Assembly (NCBI GenBank): GCA_963764665.1
Contig: CAVXTL010000017.1
Location: 62,001 to 126,000, forward strand
From: JACVRW01 sp963764665
GTDB lineage: Bacteria; Actinomycetota; Thermoleophilia; Solirubrobacterales; Thermoleophilaceae
Reading direction: 5' to 3'
Length of the DNA stretch: 64,000 nt
The notes below the pieces were generated by a model, which had not been told where the DNA came from, ran no database searches, and saw only the letters and a list, made by a program, of their open reading frames with translations. The position numbers and the translations under genes are program-made. This document shows, piece after piece, positions 15,647-24,052 of the stretch (the first letter of the stretch is position 1; each line of letters starts with the position of its first letter).

Positions 15647-16987
15647 CTAACCGCCCACCAGACTCGGGTCCTTCGCCTCGATGTCCTCGACCCGCTTGAT
15701 GTCCGGGTCGACGTTGGAGATGTCGAAGCAGTCCTCCTTCAGGACCATCACGCCGTCTCTCGGAGTGGTGGTGTAGTCCGTGTGGTTCGGGATGTGCAGC
15801 GGCGCATCGCCGTAGTACCACGGCTCACAGAGGATGTCCGTCTCGAAGTTCTTCACGCCCTTGAACGCGTCGTTGACGCTCTTGACCGTGAAGTCACCCT
15901 CGACGCCGAGCAGCGCCTCCGTGGCGATCTTGCCCTGGAGGAAGCCCATCTGGCTGAAGCTCCCGAGCGGGATCTTCGGCGCGTACTTCTTCACCACCGA
16001 CCGGTAGAGGGTGGTGTCGGGCCCGTCGTGGCTGGTCAGGTTCAGCTCGGCGTTCACGCCCAGCTTGTCCTCCCAGCGGTCACCCAGCGCGTCCGCGATG
16101 AAGTCGGTGTTGCACGGGGTGGAGCAGGACCACTTGACGCGGTCCTGGAGGCCCTGCTGCTGCGCTGCCTGGAGGATCTTGAGCGCCTCGGGAGGCGTGA
16201 AGTTCAGGATCACGCCACCACCGTCGCCGGCGGCCTGCACGGCCTTGAGCGCCGCGGAGTTCGCGTCCTGGATCGGCACGTTCTCCTTGAGGCTCTCGGT
16301 CGGGATTCCCTCGGCCTTGGCGATCTTGAGGAAGCCGCCCTCGATGTAGCCGGTGCCGGGCACGTTCGACTGGATCAGCGCGAGCTTCTCCACGCCCTCG
16401 CGGATCAGGTACTGGGTGGCTCCGTCCACGCTGTAGCGCGGTCCCATGTTCACGGGGGCGCTGTTCGGAGTGGACCAGCACTCGGGCGCGATGCCGGCGC
16501 CGATCGTGTAGTAGCCGTTGGCCTCCCAGTACTTGTGGTTGACCGTGCACTCGATCAGGCTGATGTTGCCGACGATGCCGAGCACCTTGTCGGTCTCGAC
16601 GAGCTTCTTCGCCAGCGAGGCGATCTGGCCGGGATCGGTCTGCTCGGTCTCATAGCTGTAGGACACGGGACGGCCGTTGATGCCGCCGTTGTCATTCACG
16701 CACTCGAAGAAGGCCTGCGCCGTGGCGGGGATCTCCGAGAAGTCCGTGCCCGGCTGCTTCGTGGCGATGCCGGCGATCTTGATCGGAGCGCCGCTGGCCT
16801 TCTTGCCGTTGCCCATACCGCACTTCGGGTTGTCAGAGGTGGCCGCCGTGTTGCCGCTGTCACCGCTGCTGCCGTTGGTGTCTCCGTCGTCGTCGTCGCC
16901 GCATGCGGCCACGAACAGCGAGAGACAAGCCACGAGCGCGAGCGCGATGAGCGAGCGGCGCGGGGCCAGACCGAGCTTGATCCTCAC
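15647..16987 (-). CDS. Periplasmic-type ligand-binding lipoprotein of the Liv importer
   Basis: A 446-residue branched-chain-amino-acid-type binding protein (Peripla_BP_6 fold). The GTG at 16987 was chosen because GGAGG precedes it and it yields a proper lipoprotein signal: MRIKLGLAPRRS, a hydrophobic core, then FVAACG at the cleavage site. The mature start is an Asp/Gly/Ser/Thr-rich tether. The fold is marked by IKIAGIATKQPG, the NDNGGINGRPV segment, KVLGIVGNISLIECTV and LGSFSQMGFLQG. It is the first gene of the 12-gene operon and divergent from the MetE-like gene across a 187-base control region holding a palindromic operator candidate. The ligand is probably aromatic, judged from operon context, not from sequence. 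Confidence 0.9.
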   Translation of the reverse strand: MRIKLGLAPRRSLIALALVACLSLFVAACGDDDDGDTNGSSGDSGNTAATSDNPKCGMGNGKKASGAPIKIAGIATKQPGTDFSEIPATAQAFFECVNDNGGINGRPVSYSYETEQTDPGQIASLAKKLVETDKVLGIVGNISLIECTVNHKYWEANGYYTIGAGIAPECWSTPNSAPVNMGPRYSVDGATQYLIREGVEKLALIQSNVPGTGYIEGGFLKIAKAEGIPTESLKENVPIQDANSAALKAVQAAGDGGGVILNFTPPEALKILQAAQQQGLQDRVKWSCSTPCNTDFIADALGDRWEDKLGVNAELNLTSHDGPDTTLYRSVVKKYAPKIPLGSFSQMGFLQGKIATEALLGVEGDFTVKSVNDAFKGVKNFETDILCEPWYYGDAPLHIPNHTDYTTTPRDGVMVLKEDCFDISNVDPDIKRVEDIEAKDPSLVGG

Positions 16988-17174
16988 GATTTTCCCTCCT
17001 CCAGGGTGTGCCGATCGCTTTTCCGCAGACCGGCGAACGACCAGGGGTTCTGCCCCAAGCCGCGGCGAGCTTAACGGACTGCGCACGGACGGGTCAAATT
17101 GTTTGATGATTAAGCGCGAACCGGCATACTGCGCCAAGACCGAGGAGAGATCGAAGGAAGATCGAGGGAGGATC
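16988..17174. promoter_or_regulatory. Divergent control region with palindromic operator candidate
   Basis: This 187-base gap separates the importer/E1 operon (minus) from the MetE-like operon (plus). It is relatively AT-rich at 17090-17115. Positions 17092-17107 and their flanks contain TCAAATTGTTTGATG, whose reverse complement begins CATCAAACAATTTGA. The perfect core is TCAAA-N3-TTTGA at 17094-17106. The same 14 bases CAAATTGTTTGATG recur at 56336-56349, and a close relative lies at 51381-51396. The position suits control of both operons. Shine-Dalgarno sequences are present on both sides (GGAGG before 16987, GGGAGG before 17175). The binding protein is proposed to be the GntR regulator at 49320. 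Confidence 0.6.
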
Positions 17175-18290
17175 ATGCCGCGTACGACCCCGCCGTTCCG
17201 TGCCGATCACGTGGGCAGCCTGCTGCGTCCGGAGGCGCTCTTGAAGGCGCGCGAGGACTTCGCCGCCGGCTCCATCGACGCCGATGAGCTGAAGGCCATC
17301 GAGGACGATTCCATCCGCGGCGTGGTCCGCATGCAGGAGGACGCGGGACTGCAATCCGCGACCGACGGAGAGTTCCGCCGCGCGTCCTGGCACATGGACT
17401 TCATCTACGAGCTGGACGGCATCAGCAAGGCCGAGGACGACCTCGTGGTGCACTTCCACAACCCCGAGGGCGACATCGACTACACGCCGGCCGCGCTCAA
17501 GGTCGACGGCAAGATCGGGTTGACGAAGCCGACCTTCGGCGAGCACTTCGAGTTCCTCAAGGACACGGTCACCAAGGCCACGCCCAAGCTCACGATCCCG
17601 TCGCCGAGCATGGTCCACTACCGCGGCGGAGCGGCGGCGATCGACCCCGCGGTGTACCCCGACAAGGACGAGTTCTGGACCGACCTCACCGCCGCGTACG
17701 CCAACCAGGTGCGCATGGTCCACGACCTCGGCTGCACCTACCTCCAGTTCGACGACACGAGCCTCGCCTACCTCAACGACCCGAACCAGCGCAAGATGAT
17801 GAGCGAGCGCGGCGAGGACTCCGAGCACCTGCACGAGGCGTACATCCGCCACATCAACGAGGCGCTGGCGGACAAGCCCGACGGGATCACGATCACGACC
17901 CACATGTGCCGCGGGAACTTCCGCTCGTCGTGGGTCGCGGAGGGCGGTTACGACTTCGTGGCGGAGGCGCTCTTCGGCGAGCTGGGCGTGGACGGCTTCT
18001 TCCTCGAGTACGACGACGCCCGCTCCGGCGGCTTCGAGCCGCTGCGGTTCGTCCCGAAGGGCAAGCACGTGGTGCTCGGCCTCGTGACCACCAAGCGCGG
18101 GGAGCTCGAGGACAAGGACCAGCTCAAGCGCCGCATCGAGGAGGCGAGCCAGTTCGTGGACCTCGACCAGCTCTGCCTGTCGCCGCAGTGCGGGTTCTCG
18201 TCCACGGCCGAGGGCAACAACGTGACCTTCGACCAGCAGGTGGCCAAGATCGAGCTGATCGTCGAGGTCGCCAAGGAGGTCTGGGATTGA
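17175..18290 (+). CDS. MetE C-terminal-like zinc methyltransferase (cobalamin-independent methionine synthase II family)
   Basis: A 371-residue single-domain homologue of the C-terminal catalytic half of MetE. It begins RADHVGSLLRPEALL, and has a His-x-Cys zinc motif (THMCRGN) and a second cysteine in LSPQCGFSS, matching the MetE zinc site His-Cys-Cys. It lacks the N-terminal MetE domain, so it is unlikely to be the housekeeping methionine synthase. The same small family includes epoxyalkane:coenzyme M transferase and uncharacterised methyltransferases in catabolic clusters. Here it could carry methyl groups released from methoxy-aromatics. The ATG at 17175 follows GGGAGG; the open frame continues upstream but without homology. 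It opens the plus-strand operon. Confidence 0.85.
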   Translation: MPRTTPPFRADHVGSLLRPEALLKAREDFAAGSIDADELKAIEDDSIRGVVRMQEDAGLQSATDGEFRRASWHMDFIYELDGISKAEDDLVVHFHNPEGDIDYTPAALKVDGKIGLTKPTFGEHFEFLKDTVTKATPKLTIPSPSMVHYRGGAAAIDPAVYPDKDEFWTDLTAAYANQVRMVHDLGCTYLQFDDTSLAYLNDPNQRKMMSERGEDSEHLHEAYIRHINEALADKPDGITITTHMCRGNFRSSWVAEGGYDFVAEALFGELGVDGFFLEYDDARSGGFEPLRFVPKGKHVVLGLVTTKRGELEDKDQLKRRIEEASQFVDLDQLCLSPQCGFSSTAEGNNVTFDQQVAKIELIVEVAKEVWD

Positions 18291-19087
18291 GCTCGAACGC
18301 CGACCTCTTCGCCGTCGAGGGCCTGCGCACCGTGGTCACGGGCGCGGCCAGCGGGCTGGGGCAGGCGATGGCGGAGGTGATGGCGGAGGGCGGCGCGCGC
18401 GTGACGCTCGCCGACCTCGATCCCGACCGGCTCGAGGAGGTGGCCGGCGCGCTGCGGGACGGCGGCGCCGAGGTGCGCACCCATCAGCTCGACGTGAGCG
18501 ACGAGGAGCGGGTGCGCGCGCTGTTCGACGAGCTCGTGGCCGACCAGGACGGCGTGGACGTGGTGTTCGCGAACGCCGGCATCTCGCTGGAGGCGGGCGT
18601 GCTCGACGACGCCGGCGGGCTCGAGGCGATCGACCGCCACAAGTGGGACGCCGTTCTCGGCGTGAACCTGAACGGCGTTATGTTCACGATGCGCGAGGCG
18701 GCGCGGCACATGAAGCGCCAGGGCGGCGGCCGGATCGTCATCACCGCGTCCACCGCCGGCTTCGGCACCGACCCGCTGGTGGGCTACTCCTACTCGGCCA
18801 CCAAGGCCGCCGTGATCATCATGGTCCGGCAGGCCGCGCTCGAGCTCGCTCCGTTCGGGATCCACGTGAACGCGATCGCGCCGGGCCCGTTCCGCACCCG
18901 CATCGGCGGAGCCGCCGCGCCGATCCCGCCCGAGGCATGGAACGACATCGTCGCGCTCGGCCGGATGGCGGAGCCCGACGAGCTCAAGGGCGTGGCGCTG
19001 CTGCTGGCGTCGCGGGCGTCGAGCTTCATGACCGGCGCGATCGTGCCGGTGGACGGCGGCCAGCTCCTGATGTCGCACGGGATATGA
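18287..19087 (+). CDS. Short-chain dehydrogenase/reductase
   Basis: A 266-residue SDR starting at a TTG (18287) that overlaps the preceding stop as TTGA and is preceded by AAGGAGG. The cofactor motif TGAASGLG, the FANAGI motif, the catalytic serine in TASTAGFG and the YSATKAA Tyr/Lys pair are all present, as is the C-terminal GAIVPVDGGQL. An acidic residue after the second beta strand (LADLDPDRL) suggests NAD rather than NADP. Location between the MetE-like gene and a zinc alcohol dehydrogenase points to oxidation of a secondary alcohol to a ketone in an aromatic side-chain pathway; the substrate is inferred only. Confidence 0.9.
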   Translation: MSSNADLFAVEGLRTVVTGAASGLGQAMAEVMAEGGARVTLADLDPDRLEEVAGALRDGGAEVRTHQLDVSDEERVRALFDELVADQDGVDVVFANAGISLEAGVLDDAGGLEAIDRHKWDAVLGVNLNGVMFTMREAARHMKRQGGGRIVITASTAGFGTDPLVGYSYSATKAAVIIMVRQAALELAPFGIHVNAIAPGPFRTRIGGAAAPIPPEAWNDIVALGRMAEPDELKGVALLLASRASSFMTGAIVPVDGGQLLMSHGI

Positions 19088-20097
19088 GGGCGGCGGTCAC
19101 AAGCGGGGCGGGAACGATGGAGCTCGTGGACCATCCCGCCCCCGGCGAGCCCGGCCCCGGCGAGGTGGTGGTGCGCAACCAGGCGGTGGGCATCTGCGGG
19201 TCGGACTTCCACTTCCTGCACGGCGAGCTCGACGCCAACTACCCGCGCATCCAGGGGCACGAGGTGGGGGCCGTGGTGGAGGCCGTGGGCCCGGACTGCG
19301 AGCGGCTCCGGGTGGGCGACCGCGTGGCGATCCACCCGATCAGCTCGTGCGGCCGCTGCTACCCGTGCCGGATCGGCCGCGGCAACGCGTGCGACAACTT
19401 CAGCCTGATCGGGATCCACGAGGACGGCGGGCTCCAGGAGCTGCTGCGGATGCCGGAGGCGCAGGCGTTCGCCACCACTGTGGACAAGCCGGCGATCGCC
19501 TCGCTGGCGGAGCCGCTGTCGATCGGCGTCCGCGCGGTCGAGCGCGGGCAGGTCGCGGCCGGTGAGAAGGTGGTGGTGCTGGGCGCGGGCCCGATCGGCC
19601 AGGCGATCACGCTGCTGGCACGCGACCTCGGCGCCGAGGTGCTGCTCGTGGACACGATGCAGAGCCGCCTGGACGTGGGCGCCGGGATGGGCGCCGAGAC
19701 CGTGCTCTGGAGCGACGAGCTGGTGGACGTGGCGCGCGAGTGGTCCGGCGGCGAGGGCGCCCCCGTGGTGATGGACGCCACCGGCGTGCCCGACGCGATC
19801 CGCGCAGGGGTGGAGACCGTGGCCTCGGCGGGGCGCGTGGTGATCGTCGGAATGTCGCACCACGACGTGCCGCTGCGCGTGTTCGCGTTCATCCAGAAGG
19901 AGCTGGACGTGCTCGGGGTGAGCTGCGCGCAGGACGGCGACTTCGAGCGCGCCGTGAGCTTCGTGGAGGCACACAGCCACAGGCTCGAGAACCTGATCAG
20001 CCACGAGTTCCCGTTCGAGCGGGCGCCCGAGGCGATCCAGTGGGCCATGGACCATCCGGGCGAGACGATGAAGGTCGTCATCGCGCACGACGAGTAG
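19084..20097 (+). CDS. Zinc-dependent alcohol dehydrogenase (threonine/sorbitol dehydrogenase-like)
   Basis: A 337-residue medium-chain dehydrogenase. GICGSDFHF supplies the catalytic cysteine, GHEVGAVVEAVG the catalytic His/Glu, and SSCGRCYPCRIGRGNAC the four structural zinc cysteines. The NAD fold is VVLGAGPIGQAITLLARDLG. The acidic residue after the second beta strand (LLVDTMQSR) suggests NAD preference. The ATG at 19084 overlaps the SDR stop as ATGA. It most resembles threonine, sorbitol or galactitol dehydrogenases. In this operon it probably oxidises an alcohol related to the SDR and GMC oxidase substrates. Confidence 0.9.
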   Translation: MRAAVTSGAGTMELVDHPAPGEPGPGEVVVRNQAVGICGSDFHFLHGELDANYPRIQGHEVGAVVEAVGPDCERLRVGDRVAIHPISSCGRCYPCRIGRGNACDNFSLIGIHEDGGLQELLRMPEAQAFATTVDKPAIASLAEPLSIGVRAVERGQVAAGEKVVVLGAGPIGQAITLLARDLGAEVLLVDTMQSRLDVGAGMGAETVLWSDELVDVAREWSGGEGAPVVMDATGVPDAIRAGVETVASAGRVVIVGMSHHDVPLRVFAFIQKELDVLGVSCAQDGDFERAVSFVEAHSHRLENLISHEFPFERAPEAIQWAMDHPGETMKVVIAHDE

Positions 20098-20276
20098 GAG
20101 ATGAACGATCCCGAACCCACGCACCCACGGATGACGCGCCACACCATCGCTGGATCACCCCCCACGTCCTTGCCGATAGCTCCGCTATCGGCTTCGTCCG
20201 CGTGCGCCGCCCAGCTCGATCTGGCGCGTCCCCGCGGGCACGCGGGATTCGAAATCGATCATCTAAGGAGGTAGCC
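20098..20276 (+). promoter_or_regulatory. Structured leader before the GMC oxidase gene
   Basis: This 179-base gap contains two clear hairpins. GCCGATAG/CTATCGGC (20172-20192, 5-base loop) is perfect, and CCCGCG/CGCGGG (20231-20246, 4-base loop) is also perfect. Neither is followed by a T-tract. A short frame of 57 codons starts at ATG 20101, directly after AGGAG, and ends at TAG 20274, two bases before the GTG start of the oxidase; its stop lies next to the oxidase's AAGGAGG. The sequence of that frame has no recognisable domain. The region may be an attenuator-like leader or simply a spacer with an internal terminator; this is inferred from structure only. Confidence 0.4.
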
Positions 20277-22235
20277 GTGCAGGAACCTCAGCCTCTCGAG
20301 ATCAGCGGCAGGGCCCGCAGGGCCCTCGACGCGATCTGCGACACGTTCGTGCCGGGTGAGGACGGGCTGCCGTCGGCCACGGATCGTGGCGTGCCGGAGG
20401 CCATGCTGGTGGCGGTGGGCAGCAGCCCCAGCAAGGCGGAGCGCGACGGGTTCGCCGGACTGCTCGACGCCTGGGACACGGAGCTCGCCGGCACCGAGCA
20501 GAGCCCGTTCTCGTCAGGCTCCCAGGCAGAGCGCGAGCGCACGCTGCTCGGCTGGGCGGACTCGCAGGAGGTGGGTGCGCGCGCCGGCTTCCAGGCGCTC
20601 CGCAAGGGCATCCTGCTGAGCTACTACAGCCTGCCGCACCTGGGCGAGGGGCCCAACCCGGTGGACGAGGCACTCGGCTATCCGGGGCCGCTCGGCCCGC
20701 CCGAGAACCCGCCCCCCAAGACGATCGTGCCGGTCGAGGTGACCGCGGACACGGAGCTCGAATGCGACGTGGTGGTGGTGGGGTCGGGCGCGGGCGGAGG
20801 AACCGCCGCGGGCGTCCTGGCCGCGGCCGGCCTGGACGTGGTGGTGCTCGAGGCCGGCGGCTACTACAGCGAGGAGGACTTCGACGGCGCGGAGCTCGCG
20901 GGGTACGCGCGGCTCTACCTGAACGGCGGCGGCATCGCCACCGAGAACCAGAGCATCGGCCTGCTGGCCGGCTCGTGCCTCGGCGGCGGCACGGTCGTGA
21001 ACTACACCTGGTGCTTCCGCCCGCCCGACCACGTGCGCGAGGACTGGAAGCGCGACTTCGGGCTCTCCGACTGGGCCGGCCAGGACTTCGACGACAGCCT
21101 CGACGCGGTCTGGGAGCGGATCGGCATCAGCTCCGAGAGCAGCATCCCGTCGGAGCGCGACCACGCGATGCGCAAAGGGCTGGACGAGCTCGGGTGGCAC
21201 TCCGAGGTGATGCAGCGCAACTGCAAGGGCTGCAAGGAGGAGGTCTGCCGCCTCTGCCACTACGGCTGCCAGATCGGCGCCAAGCAGTCCACGATGAAGA
21301 CCTGGCTCCAGGACGCCTACGACAACGGAGCGCGCATCCTGGTGAACACCCCGGTGGACAGCCTCCTCGTGGAGGACGGCAGGGCCGCCGGTGTGAAGGC
21401 GCGTACCCTCGACGGCCACGAGGTGACCGTGCGGGCTCGTGCGGTGGCGCTTGGCGCCGGCGGGATCCACACCCCGGCGATCATGCTGCGCTCCGGGCTC
21501 GACGGCCCCGCGGTGGGCAAGAACCTGTTGCTCCACCCCGTGCACATCACGTGGGGGATCTTCGAGGAGGAGGTGCGGCCCTGGGAGGGCACGCTCGGCG
21601 CGACCTTCTCGGACGAGCTGCTCCAGATGAACGGGGGCTACGGGATCAAGTACGAGCAGGCCGCCAACCCGCCCAGCTTGCTCGCCGTGTTCGCCCCCTG
21701 GCGAGGCGCACGCGAGAACGCGGAGCTGATGCAGTCGCTGCGCTACACGGCCGGATACGGCGCGGTCCAGCGCGCGCGCGACGGCGGTGAGATCGTGCTG
21801 AACGACGAGGGCCTGCCGGTGGCGCGCTGGGCGCTTTCGGAGTTCGACCGCGACGTGATGAGGACGGGCCTCGACGGGGCCGCGCAGATCCTCGAGGCCG
21901 GCGGCGCGCGCAGGGTCTACTCCTCGCACGCCGGCTGGGTGTCGTACGAGCCGGGCAGGGACGGCGGACGCGAGTCGATGCTCGCGGCGGCCGACTCCTG
22001 CGGCTGGGACGCCGCTCAGGTCACGCTCGGCGCCTTCCACATCATGGGCTCCGCCCGGATGGGAAGCTCGCGCGAGGACTCCGTCTGCGACTCCGACGGC
22101 GAGGCGTGGGACACGAAGGGTCTCTACGTGGTGGACGGCGCGGTGCTGCCCACCGGACTGGGGGTAAATCCGATGGTCACGATCGAGGCGGCGGCACACA
22201 AGATCGCGCGCGGCATTGCTGCGGAGCTCGCGTGA
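20277..22235 (+). CDS. GMC-family FAD-dependent alcohol oxidase with N-terminal extension
   Basis: A 652-residue GMC oxidoreductase. Residues 1 to about 155 form an extra N-terminal domain rather like those of long-chain alcohol oxidases. The FAD motif VVGSGAGGGTAAGVL starts near residue 168, and GSCLGGGTVVNYTWCFR is the second GMC signature. The C-terminal FHIMGSARMG and TGLGVNPMVTI carry the active-site His and Asn region. A cysteine-rich segment at residues 316, 319, 324, 327 and 331, ending YGCQIGAKQS, is typical of this subgroup. The GTG start at 20277 follows AAGGAGG. By analogy with HpvZ of Sphingobium SYK-6, a GMC oxidase of beta-hydroxypropiovanillone, it may oxidise a lignin-type side-chain alcohol. 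Substrate unproven. Confidence 0.9.
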   Translation: MQEPQPLEISGRARRALDAICDTFVPGEDGLPSATDRGVPEAMLVAVGSSPSKAERDGFAGLLDAWDTELAGTEQSPFSSGSQAERERTLLGWADSQEVGARAGFQALRKGILLSYYSLPHLGEGPNPVDEALGYPGPLGPPENPPPKTIVPVEVTADTELECDVVVVGSGAGGGTAAGVLAAAGLDVVVLEAGGYYSEEDFDGAELAGYARLYLNGGGIATENQSIGLLAGSCLGGGTVVNYTWCFRPPDHVREDWKRDFGLSDWAGQDFDDSLDAVWERIGISSESSIPSERDHAMRKGLDELGWHSEVMQRNCKGCKEEVCRLCHYGCQIGAKQSTMKTWLQDAYDNGARILVNTPVDSLLVEDGRAAGVKARTLDGHEVTVRARAVALGAGGIHTPAIMLRSGLDGPAVGKNLLLHPVHITWGIFEEEVRPWEGTLGATFSDELLQMNGGYGIKYEQAANPPSLLAVFAPWRGARENAELMQSLRYTAGYGAVQRARDGGEIVLNDEGLPVARWALSEFDRDVMRTGLDGAAQILEAGGARRVYSSHAGWVSYEPGRDGGRESMLAAADSCGWDAAQVTLGAFHIMGSARMGSSREDSVCDSDGEAWDTKGLYVVDGAVLPTGLGVNPMVTIEAAAHKIARGIAAELA

Positions 22236-24052
22236 TGCCCGACTTCCCGCACCCACTGTCAGTGGAGACTCCCGACGGCTGCGAGGGCTGGGAGGAGATG
22301 TACCCCTACTGGGCGCTGTTCGACGAGCGCCGCAAGGAGTCGGACGAGAACCGGCTCTGGTTTTGGAACTCCCAGCACTTCCCGTTCCCCATGCCGGCCT
22401 TCGACATGGTGGAGGTGGACCACCCCTACTACACGCTCGGCGGCTGGCAGAACCGGGCGTTCGCGGTGCCGCCCGCGATGGGCGTGGACTACCGCGTGGT
22501 CAACGGCTACGTGTACATCTCGCCCAACCCGGTCACCGACCCGGACAAGATGGCCGAGCGCGCCCAGTACTTCGAGAAGCGCGCCGGCCACTACTTCCAG
22601 AACTGGGACGAGCTGTACGCGGGCTGGCGCGAGAAGATGGAGTCGCTGAACCGCGAGGTCGAGGCGATCCCCGTGCCCGACCTGCCCGAGTACGAGCCGG
22701 ACGAGGTCGTGTTCGGCGAGCAGAACCTCAGCAACATCGACCTACTGCGGGCCTACTCGCACACGCTCCGCTGCGCGGAGATGATGTGGCAGTACCACTT
22801 CGAGTTCCTGCTGCTCGGCTACGGCGCCTACCTCACGTTCGCCGAGTTCCTGCGGAACGCGCTGCCCGACATCCCCGAGCAGCACATTTCGCAGATGGTG
22901 GCCGGCGTGGACGTGGTGCTGTTCCGCGCCGACACCGAGCTGCGCCGCCTGGCGCACCTGGCGATCGACACGGGCGTGGACGGCGCGTTCGTGGAGGGCC
23001 GCACGCCCGGCGAGATCGACACGGCGCTGTCCGAGTCGGACGAGGGCCGCAGCTGGCTCGCCGAGCTCGAGAAGATCAAGGACCCCTGGTTCAACATGGG
23101 CACCGGCGACGGGCTCTACCACTACTACGGCAGCTGGCACGACGACCCGCAGATCCCATACGCGTCGCTCGTCGGGCACGTGGCGGCGCTCAAGGACGGC
23201 AAGGACATCGAGCGCCCCACCGAGGAGCTCGCGAAGGAGCGCGACCGGCTGGCCGAGGAGTACGGGGCGCTGCTGCCCGAGGACGCCCGCCCGGCGTTCC
23301 AGGAGCTGCTCGGGCTCTCGCGCACGGTCTTCCCGTACGTCGAGGAGCACAAGTTCTACTGCGACTACTGGTTCCAGTCGCGCTTCTTCAACAAGGTGCG
23401 CGAGTTCGGCGCCCTGTTGGCGGAGCACGAGTTCCTGGGGGAGGCAGAGGACGTTTTCCAGCTCTCGCGCCACGAGGTGATGGAGGCGCTCGAGGAGCTG
23501 TCGCTCACGTGGTCCACGGGCGGGCAGGCGCTCGGTCCGCACCACTGGCCGCCGATCGTGGCGCGGCGCAAGGAGCTGCTCGACAAGCTCGACAAGTGGA
23601 CGCCGCCGCCCGCGCTCGGGCGGATGCCGGAGGCGGTGAACGACCCGATCGTGGTGATGCTCTGGGGCATCACGCCGGAGCGCCTCCAGCAGTGGGCGCA
23701 GTCCGACGACGGGTCCAGCGAGCTCAACGGCGCGGCGGCGTCGCCCGGGCAGATCGAGGGGCCGGCACGGGTGGTTCGCGGCCTCGGCGACCTCGACACG
23801 GTGCGCGCGGGAGAGATCCTCGTGTGCACGATCACCTCCCCGGCCTGGGCGCCGATCTTCTCGAAGATCGCCGCGACCGTGACGGACATCGGCGGGATCA
23901 TGTCCCACGCCGCGATCGTCTCGCGCGAGTACGGGCTGCCGGCGGTGGTGGGCACCGGCACGGCAACGGCGCGGATCAAGACAGGCCAGCGGCTGCGGGT
24001 GGACGGCTCCACCGGGCTCGTGAGCATCCTCGACGGCGACGGCGGGTCGTGA
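22235..24052 (+). CDS. PEP-synthase-like protein with phosphohistidine domain (phenylphosphate synthase alpha / aryl-ketone dikinase type)
   Basis: A 605-residue protein. Its last ~90 residues form the swivelling phosphohistidine domain of PEP synthases, with the catalytic His558 in GGIMSHAAIVSREYG. The long N-terminal part (about 1-500) does not look like the PEP-synthase barrel and is rich in aromatic residues. This layout, with the ATP-grasp domain on a separate adjacent gene, is that of phenylphosphate synthase (PpsA/PpsB) and of the dikinases that phosphorylate acetovanillone-type phenols. It would receive phosphate on His558 and transfer it to a phenolic hydroxyl. The ATG at 22235 overlaps the GMC stop by one base (TGATG), and the ATP-grasp gene follows with a GTGA overlap. 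Confidence 0.82.
   Translation: MPDFPHPLSVETPDGCEGWEEMYPYWALFDERRKESDENRLWFWNSQHFPFPMPAFDMVEVDHPYYTLGGWQNRAFAVPPAMGVDYRVVNGYVYISPNPVTDPDKMAERAQYFEKRAGHYFQNWDELYAGWREKMESLNREVEAIPVPDLPEYEPDEVVFGEQNLSNIDLLRAYSHTLRCAEMMWQYHFEFLLLGYGAYLTFAEFLRNALPDIPEQHISQMVAGVDVVLFRADTELRRLAHLAIDTGVDGAFVEGRTPGEIDTALSESDEGRSWLAELEKIKDPWFNMGTGDGLYHYYGSWHDDPQIPYASLVGHVAALKDGKDIERPTEELAKERDRLAEEYGALLPEDARPAFQELLGLSRTVFPYVEEHKFYCDYWFQSRFFNKVREFGALLAEHEFLGEAEDVFQLSRHEVMEALEELSLTWSTGGQALGPHHWPPIVARRKELLDKLDKWTPPPALGRMPEAVNDPIVVMLWGITPERLQQWAQSDDGSSELNGAAASPGQIEGPARVVRGLGDLDTVRAGEILVCTITSPAWAPIFSKIAATVTDIGGIMSHAAIVSREYGLPAVVGTGTATARIKTGQRLRVDGSTGLVSILDGDGGS

Noticed and set aside
17175..18290. Calling the MetE-like gene an epoxyalkane:coenzyme M transferase
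   Set aside because: Size and zinc motif fit, but no coenzyme M biosynthesis, monooxygenase or ketopropyl-CoM carboxylase genes are present, so only the family can be named.
20514..22256. A 580-codon minus-strand frame opposite the GMC oxidase
   Set aside because: It is a compositional shadow without recognisable motifs; the plus strand encodes an FAD enzyme with full signatures.
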